Made by a program: the position numbers and the translations under genes. The notes beneath the pieces were generated by a model. That model was not told where the DNA came from, ran no database searches, and saw only the letters and a list, made by a program, of their open reading frames with translations. A stretch of 49,360 nt of DNA from CALARM01 sp964431735 (GTDB lineage Bacteria; Vulcanimicrobiota; SpSt-956; JAKJGF01): NCBI GenBank assembly GCA_964431735.1, contig CAYSLJ010000033.1:1-49360 (forward strand). The letters are read 5' to 3'. Positions 45,040-49,360 of this stretch are shown here, piece after piece (the stretch's first letter is position 1; every line of letters begins with the position of its first letter).

Positions 45040-46341
45040 TTATGTTCTCCCATCTTCAAGAGGAAAGGTTACAGTAACAGAAGTTCCATTATTTTCTATA
45101 CTTTTCACATCAATATGTCCACCGTTAACTTCAATGAACTTTTTTGTTACTGCCAGTCCCAGGCCAATTCCTCTGGCTCTGGTCGTAAAAAGAGGTTCAA
45201 AGATTTTACTCATATTTTCCTCAGGAATGCCACAGCCCGTATCGGTAATGGAAATTTCCACATAATCGTTTGTATTTTTTCCATTTATAATCAATTCTCC
45301 GTCACCAGGCATAGACTGACATGCATTGCTTATAAGATTCTCCAGTATCTGTTCCATATGCTCTGGATCTGCAAATACAGAAAAATCTTCTGAGCTTATT
45401 CCGTTAATTATTTTTATTTTATCGGAAACATTTTGTCTATTCAGTATCTCAAGAATTAATAATAATAACCTTACATGTTTTTTCATAGCAACAGTATTTG
45501 TTCTGGAAAAATTCAGAAGATCTGAAATAATCTTTTCCGATTTATAAACTTCCGAAGCAATTATATCCAGATATTCTTTTACATTATCTCCACTTTCTTC
45601 AAGCACCATTTTAAGATAATAAACAGCATTATTAATTACCCCCAGAGGATTACGCAATTCATGGCCCACACTCCCTGAAAGATGCCCAAGAACTGCAAGT
45701 TTTTCCTGACTGATTAATTTTTCCTGTGCATCATTGAGCTCTTTTGTGCGTTCTCTCACCGTCTCTTCCAGTTGAAATAAATATTTCTTCTCACTTTCCC
45801 TCAGTGCATCTTCCATACGTTTTCGCTCGACCATATCACGTTCCAGGGTTCTGTTTGCCTCCTCAAGCTGCAACATTTTATCTTCCAGCTTCCTTATCAG
45901 TGCTTCACTATACTCTCTGTAATATTCGGCTTCTTCTAACGTTCTGAAAGACGCAACAGGTCTGCGTAAATTGCGATTATTTATAGTTTCACGGACTATG
46001 GCCAGAAATCTCTCCGGTTCGGCAGGTTTTATGATGAAACGTTCGGCTCCAAGACTGAGAGCAAAATCTTCATCCTTCTGGTCTGTACAGGTGGCAGTAT
46101 AAAAGATGAAAGGAATATTCTTCAGTAATTCATCTTCCTTCCAGACACGGCACAGGGCAAAACCGTCCATTACAGGCATCAGAATATCAGTCACTATCAT
46201 ATCAGGGGGATTGATTCGTGCCAGTTCCAGTGCCTGCGCACCGTTACAGGCCTGTTCCACCTGAAAACCGTTGGCACATAAAAGAACCTGTAACATGTAA
46301 AGATTCTGTTCATTGTCATCTACAATAAGTAATCTGCTCAT
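45040..46341 (-). CDS. Hybrid receiver-histidine kinase
   Basis: 433 cytoplasmic residues: receiver (about 1-125; LLIVDDNEQN, IVTDILMPVMDGF, IIKPAEP), a coiled coil of about 60 residues (about 140-205), HisKA (SVGHELRNPLGVINN) and ATPase (NACQSMPGDG, DTGCGIPEENM, RGIGLGLAVTKK). No membrane segment. Phosphorylation of the receiver probably controls the kinase. It overlaps the receiver gene upstream by 4 bases and so belongs to that operon. The spacer and start (MSRLLIVDD) resemble those of the regulator at 42632 (MSRILIIDD), consistent with a block duplication. Confidence 0.92.
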   Translation of the reverse strand: MSRLLIVDDNEQNLYMLQVLLCANGFQVEQACNGAQALELARINPPDMIVTDILMPVMDGFALCRVWKEDELLKNIPFIFYTATCTDQKDEDFALSLGAERFIIKPAEPERFLAIVRETINNRNLRRPVASFRTLEEAEYYREYSEALIRKLEDKMLQLEEANRTLERDMVERKRMEDALRESEKKYLFQLEETVRERTKELNDAQEKLISQEKLAVLGHLSGSVGHELRNPLGVINNAVYYLKMVLEESGDNVKEYLDIIASEVYKSEKIISDLLNFSRTNTVAMKKHVRLLLLILEILNRQNVSDKIKIINGISSEDFSVFADPEHMEQILENLISNACQSMPGDGELIINGKNTNDYVEISITDTGCGIPEENMSKIFEPLFTTRARGIGLGLAVTKKFIEVNGGHIDVKSIENNGTSVTVTFPLEDGRT

Positions 46342-46739
46342 TGTTCTCTCCTCAGTAAATTAACCTTTTTATCATCAGGAAGATAATTCTCTATTTCTGT
46401 CATAAAGGTTGCAGGATTAATAGGTTTTTCTATATAACCCACACATCCGCTGGCCAGAATTCTTTCTCTATCACCTACCATCGCGTAGGATGTCACTGCA
46501 ATAACCGGTATAACACGCAGTTCTTCATTTTTCATCAATTCACATGCAACAGTATATCCGTCCATTACAGGCAGTTGAATATCCAGAAGAATAAGATCCG
46601 GTTTAATCTGGCGGGCCATAGATATACCGCTTTCACCGTCACGGGCATGAATAACCTGATAACCGTATTTCTCCAGAATAAACGTTAACAGATAGGCATT
46701 TTTTTCATTATCCTCAATAAGCAGAATTACAGGTTTCAT
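46338..46739 (-). CDS. Single-domain response regulator
   Basis: 133 residues with acidic pair in ILLIEDNEKN, phospho-acceptor in LILLDIQLPVMDGY, and the lysine in IEKPINP. It starts within the stop of the truncated kinase (4-base overlap) and overlaps the hybrid kinase downstream. It is the intact counterpart of the deleted receiver at 42976-43113. Confidence 0.92.
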   Translation of the reverse strand: MKPVILLIEDNEKNAYLLTFILEKYGYQVIHARDGESGISMARQIKPDLILLDIQLPVMDGYTVACELMKNEELRVIPVIAVTSYAMVGDRERILASGCVGYIEKPINPATFMTEIENYLPDDKKVNLLRREQ

Positions 46740-47056
46740 TTTTTATCTCCTTTCTCACGTGGCATAGTAAAAGTAAATATACTGCCACTTCCGAATTTAC
46801 TTTTTACATAAATTTTACCACCCATTGCTTCAACAAGTTTCTTACATATGGAAAGGCCAAGACCGGTACCTTCATACTGACGGGATATCCCTGTATCTAT
46901 CTGGCGGAATGGCTTAAAAAGATTTTCCATGTCTTCCGGTCTTATGCCTATGCCTGTATCTATAACGTCTGTCACAATCCACTCATCTTCTATCCGGCTT
47001 TCTATACGAACTTCGCCGCAGTCAGTAAATTTGACAGCATTGTTCAAAAGAAGGAG
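46736..47056 (-). pseudogene. 5'-truncated histidine kinase (ATPase domain remnant)
   Basis: About 103 residues equal to the C-terminal ATPase part of the kinase at 43118 (NAVKFTDCGEVRIES, DTGIGIRPEDM, GTGLGLSICKKLVEAMGGKI; about 85 percent identical by eye). Homology stops abruptly at the LLNNAV region. No sensor, membrane or HisKA part remains and no ribosome binding site is present. A GTGAGTA-type heptamer hairpin begins within about 10 bases of the break. Its remaining use may be only as leader for the receiver gene. Confidence 0.88.
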
Positions 47057-47064
47057 TTAACACT

Positions 47065-47126
47065 GAGTAGTGAGTAGTGATTGATGTCTTATTCTTTTTA
47101 CTTTTCACTATTCACTCTTCACTCTA
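47065..47126. repeat. Inverted heptamer arrays at the kinase truncation point
   Basis: GAGTAGTGAGTAGTGA on the left and TTTTCACTATTCACTCTTCA on the right, mixed GTAGTGA and GTGAAAA type units. They separate the truncated kinase from the PAS protein. Confidence 0.75.
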
Positions 47127-47134
47127 ATATTATA

Positions 47135-47758
47135 TCACATATCGGCATATAATTTCTTCTTGCAATCAGGGCATATACTGTGGGTAAATTCTGCATCGGA
47201 ATGGCTCTGAATATATTCTTCCAGTTGCAACCAGTACCCCCTGTCATCTCTTATTTTCTTACAGGAAGCACATATAGGAAGCAGACCTCTGAGTATTTTT
47301 ATATTTTTAAGAGCTTCTTCCAGTTCATGAAGAAGTTTTTCCTTTTCTTCTTCTGCTCTCTTACGTTCCTCACTGTTTCTTAACGATACCACTATGGCTT
47401 TTTCCATATTCCAATCTATTACCGTAATGGTAATATCCATAGGACACAGGGAACCGTCTGATCTCAGAACATCATGATATTCTATTACCGAATCATGAAT
47501 CTTTATGGTTTCCAGTCTGTCTTCCTGTAAAAATTCAGATTTTACCGGGAATAATACTGAATAATGTTTGCCTGAAAGTTCTTTTATATCATAACCGAGT
47601 ATAGAAGAAACAGGTTTGTTAACCTGCAGGATCTTCCCTGTTTTTCCGTCAATTATTATAAAAATTTCCAGTGTATGCTCAAAAAATATCCTGAATTTTT
47701 CTTCTGTCTCTTTCAGTCTTTTTTTTAGAATTTTAACGTTTTTTTGTGTCTTTTCCAT
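47135..47758 (-). CDS. PAS-domain protein with C-terminal four-cysteine motif
   Basis: About 207 residues, soluble. A coiled coil (about 1-25) leads to a PAS domain (about 25-125; FRIFFEHTLEIFIIIDG, VNKPVSSILGYDIKELSG). A second coiled coil and a cysteine motif follow: LLPICASCKKIRDDRGYW and SICPDCKKKLY. This ending recurs in bacterial PAS signalling proteins and may bind zinc or iron. There is no kinase, cyclase or DNA-binding output domain. Start taken at the ATG; two TTG codons lie just upstream and no strong ribosome binding site helps. Confidence 0.8.
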   Translation of the reverse strand: MEKTQKNVKILKKRLKETEEKFRIFFEHTLEIFIIIDGKTGKILQVNKPVSSILGYDIKELSGKHYSVLFPVKSEFLQEDRLETIKIHDSVIEYHDVLRSDGSLCPMDITITVIDWNMEKAIVVSLRNSEERKRAEEEKEKLLHELEEALKNIKILRGLLPICASCKKIRDDRGYWLQLEEYIQSHSDAEFTHSICPDCKKKLYADM

Positions 47759-47840
47759 ATTTCTCAACAAATTCTTCTTTCTTTATGTTCTTACAGGTGC
47801 CAGCGGAATATATTACACAAGATATTTTGCAGGATCAGTT

Positions 47841-47873
47841 CCTCCCGTCACGCGTCACGCGTTACCCGTCACG
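47841..47873 (-). repeat. TRACGCG heptamer array
   Basis: On the minus strand: ATCGTGACGGGTAACGCGTG and on to GACGGGAGGAAC, in the gap between the last kinase and the PAS gene. No family 1 or 2 ends are visible around it. Confidence 0.85.
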
Positions 47874-47943
47874 ATTATAACCACAGTTTTTCATAGAATA
47901 AAACATTCTATAAAACAACAATCTATCCTTCTATGAATAGATT

Positions 47944-49360
47944 TCATTCTCTATCCAGAACTTTCCTTATAGCCAGTGAAACAATCTTTTTATTCAGAGG
48001 TTTCATCAAACATTCTCTTATACCGGCAGTATGTTCTTTATTTAATGATTCACTGAATCCGCTGCAGAGAATAACGGGGAAATGGGGTTTAATTTTTAAA
48101 ATCTCAGAAGCAAGCTCTGTTCCTGTTAGTTTCGGCATAGTATAGTCTGTAATAAGGAGATCAAATTTATCAGATTCCTGCCTGAAGAGATTAAGGGCTT
48201 CTTCACTGTCAGACATGGCAGTAACATCATAGCCGAGTTTGTTCAGCATTATTCTGTATACATTAACGAGTTCTTTCTCATCATCTACAAAGAGAATTCT
48301 TTCATGACCTCCTTTTATCTGTTCAGATTTTTCAGAGACTATTTTCCTGTCGATTACGGGAAGATATATATGGAAACTGGTGCCTTTTCCGGGTTCACTG
48401 TAAACGCTTATATGGCCTCCGTAGTTTTTTATAATTCCATAGACAACAGAGAGCCCCATACCTGTACCTTCCCCCTGTTTTTTGGTAGTAAAATATGGCT
48501 CAAATATTCTGTCCATAACATTTTTTTCCATACCGGGGCCTGTATCGTTTACAGTAAGCCTGACATATGGGCCTGCATTAAGTTCTGCTGGATAAGGTAC
48601 CGATATATCAACATCAGTTAATTCTATATGAACAAGCCCGCCTTTTTCTCTCATTGCATAGGAGGCATTTGTACAGAGGTTCATAAGTATCTGATGTATC
48701 TGAGTCGTATCTGCCATAATAATAACGGATTTTATCCGGATATTTTCTCTTATTTCAACAGTAGAAGGAAGTAACGGCCTGAGTAATTTCAGACAATCCC
48801 TTACAACAGAACCTATTTCAACAGGTTTACATTCAGGCTGTTCTTTACGGCTGAAGACAAGTATCTGTCTTACAAGATCTCTGGCACGATTACCGGACAT
48901 GAGAATTCTATTTAAATAATCATTCACAGGGCTGTCAGGAGGCAGATCAAGCATAGAAAGTTCGGTAAATCCGATGATTGCTCCCAGGATATTATTAAAA
49001 TCATGGGCAATCCCTCCTGCAAGGGTTCCTATGGCTTCCATTTTCTGGGACTGACGGAGCTGATGTTCAAGTTTATTTTTTTGTTCTTCCATTGATTTAC
49101 GTCCCGTAATATCCTGGACAACTGCCATATAATAGCTGCCTTCTCCTCCGTCAGCCTTAAGAGGAGAAACAGTCAGATTTATCCAGACAGTAGAACCGGA
49201 TTTATGATGACATCTTTTTTCTGCAGTAAATTCTCTGATCTTTCCTTCAGCCAGTAAATTTATATTACCCAGATCACTATCATCATGTTCGATTAACTGC
49301 TGAAATGTAATGTTATTAACTTCCTCCGGAGTATATCCGATTATTTCACAATAGGTCTTA
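47944..49360 (-). CDS. PAS-containing hybrid histidine kinase with C-terminal receiver, 5' end outside the window
   Basis: The frame stays open to the window edge, so the first ATG inside (49128) is not the true start. From the edge inward: a PAS/PAC domain (CEIIGYTPEEVNNITFQQ, then AVVQDITGRK), a short coiled coil, HisKA (TLAGGIAHDFNNILGAIIGF), ATPase (NLCTNASYAM, NDTGPGMEKNVM, GTGMGLSVVYGI) and a receiver (ILFVDDEKELV, LITDYTMPKLTG, CLMKPLNKK). The HDFNN type of H-box and the fused receiver are common in deltaproteobacterial-style sensory kinases. Confidence 0.93.
   Translation of the reverse strand, partial: KTYCEIIGYTPEEVNNITFQQLIEHDDSDLGNINLLAEGKIREFTAEKRCHHKSGSTVWINLTVSPLKADGGEGSYYMAVVQDITGRKSMEEQKNKLEHQLRQSQKMEAIGTLAGGIAHDFNNILGAIIGFTELSMLDLPPDSPVNDYLNRILMSGNRARDLVRQILVFSRKEQPECKPVEIGSVVRDCLKLLRPLLPSTVEIRENIRIKSVIIMADTTQIHQILMNLCTNASYAMREKGGLVHIELTDVDISVPYPAELNAGPYVRLTVNDTGPGMEKNVMDRIFEPYFTTKKQGEGTGMGLSVVYGIIKNYGGHISVYSEPGKGTSFHIYLPVIDRKIVSEKSEQIKGGHERILFVDDEKELVNVYRIMLNKLGYDVTAMSDSEEALNLFRQESDKFDLLITDYTMPKLTGTELASEILKIKPHFPVILCSGFSESLNKEHTAGIRECLMKPLNKKIVSLAIRKVLDRE

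Noticed and set aside
46736..47047. Small stand-alone ATPase-domain protein
   Set aside because: The apparent start is a TTG with no ribosome binding site, and the sequence is the exact tail of a larger kinase, so it is better read as a pseudogene.
1..49360. tRNA, rRNA or other structured RNA genes
   Set aside because: I looked through the gaps longer than about 70 bases and saw no cloverleaf-like segment with a TTCGA-type loop or CCA end; a covariance scan could still find one.

Overview
This 49.4 kb window is AT-rich, densely coding bacterial chromosome. Pyruvate:ferredoxin oxidoreductase points to an anaerobe. A DapF epimerase, many two-component proteins, a chemotaxis operon and a large nucleotide-sugar cluster point to a free-living, signalling-rich bacterium with a complex surface glycan. 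I cannot place it in a phylum from sequence alone. I saw no rRNA, tRNA, CRISPR array or transposase.

Layout. 246-3776: nifJ-type pyruvate:ferredoxin oxidoreductase. 3860-18009: a same-strand glycan cluster. It holds CDP-glucose 4,6-dehydratase, a small antitoxin, a PemK/MazF-like domain fused to the RfbH 3-dehydrase, two GT2 glycosyltransferases, three radical SAM proteins, a Nudix hydrolase, an SDR epimerase, a NeuB-cupin synthase, an acetolactate-synthase-like ThDP enzyme and a HAD phosphatase. Together these suggest an unusual CDP-3,6-dideoxy sugar, possibly branched, assembled on a polyprenyl carrier. 18192-24184: HAD-IIA phosphatase, dapF, a Kup potassium transporter and a beta-helix protein with a C-terminal CFI-box motif. 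24271-26097 (minus): APC-family permease.

26340-32513 (minus): chemotaxis-like operon in transcription order STAS, hybrid CheA, CheW, CheB, CheR, with no receptor gene nearby. 32797-33291: YfcE-type phosphoesterase. 33442-38137: two paralogous soluble proteins, each with two kinase-like domains, the second a clear pseudokinase. 38218-38928 (minus): SDR dehydrogenase. 39221-40318: zinc-ribbon membrane protein. 40342-42311 (minus): VWA protein and its AAA+ partner, the latter broken by an internal deletion. 42632-49360 (minus): histidine kinases and receivers, including a duplicated kinase-receiver unit whose two copies have decayed in complementary ways. The last kinase runs off the window.

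A second layer lies between genes. Almost every larger intergenic gap carries arrays of 7-bp units, mainly TRACGCG (13 arrays), and also GTAGTGA, GTGAAAA and GCTGATA. At least two MITE-like families (127 bp and 89 bp) have different terminal inverted repeats around the same TRACGCG core. One 127-bp copy between cheW and cheB sits between direct repeats of about 87 bp made of the cheW 3' end and the cheB start. Several copies abut or supply the stop codon of the neighbouring gene.
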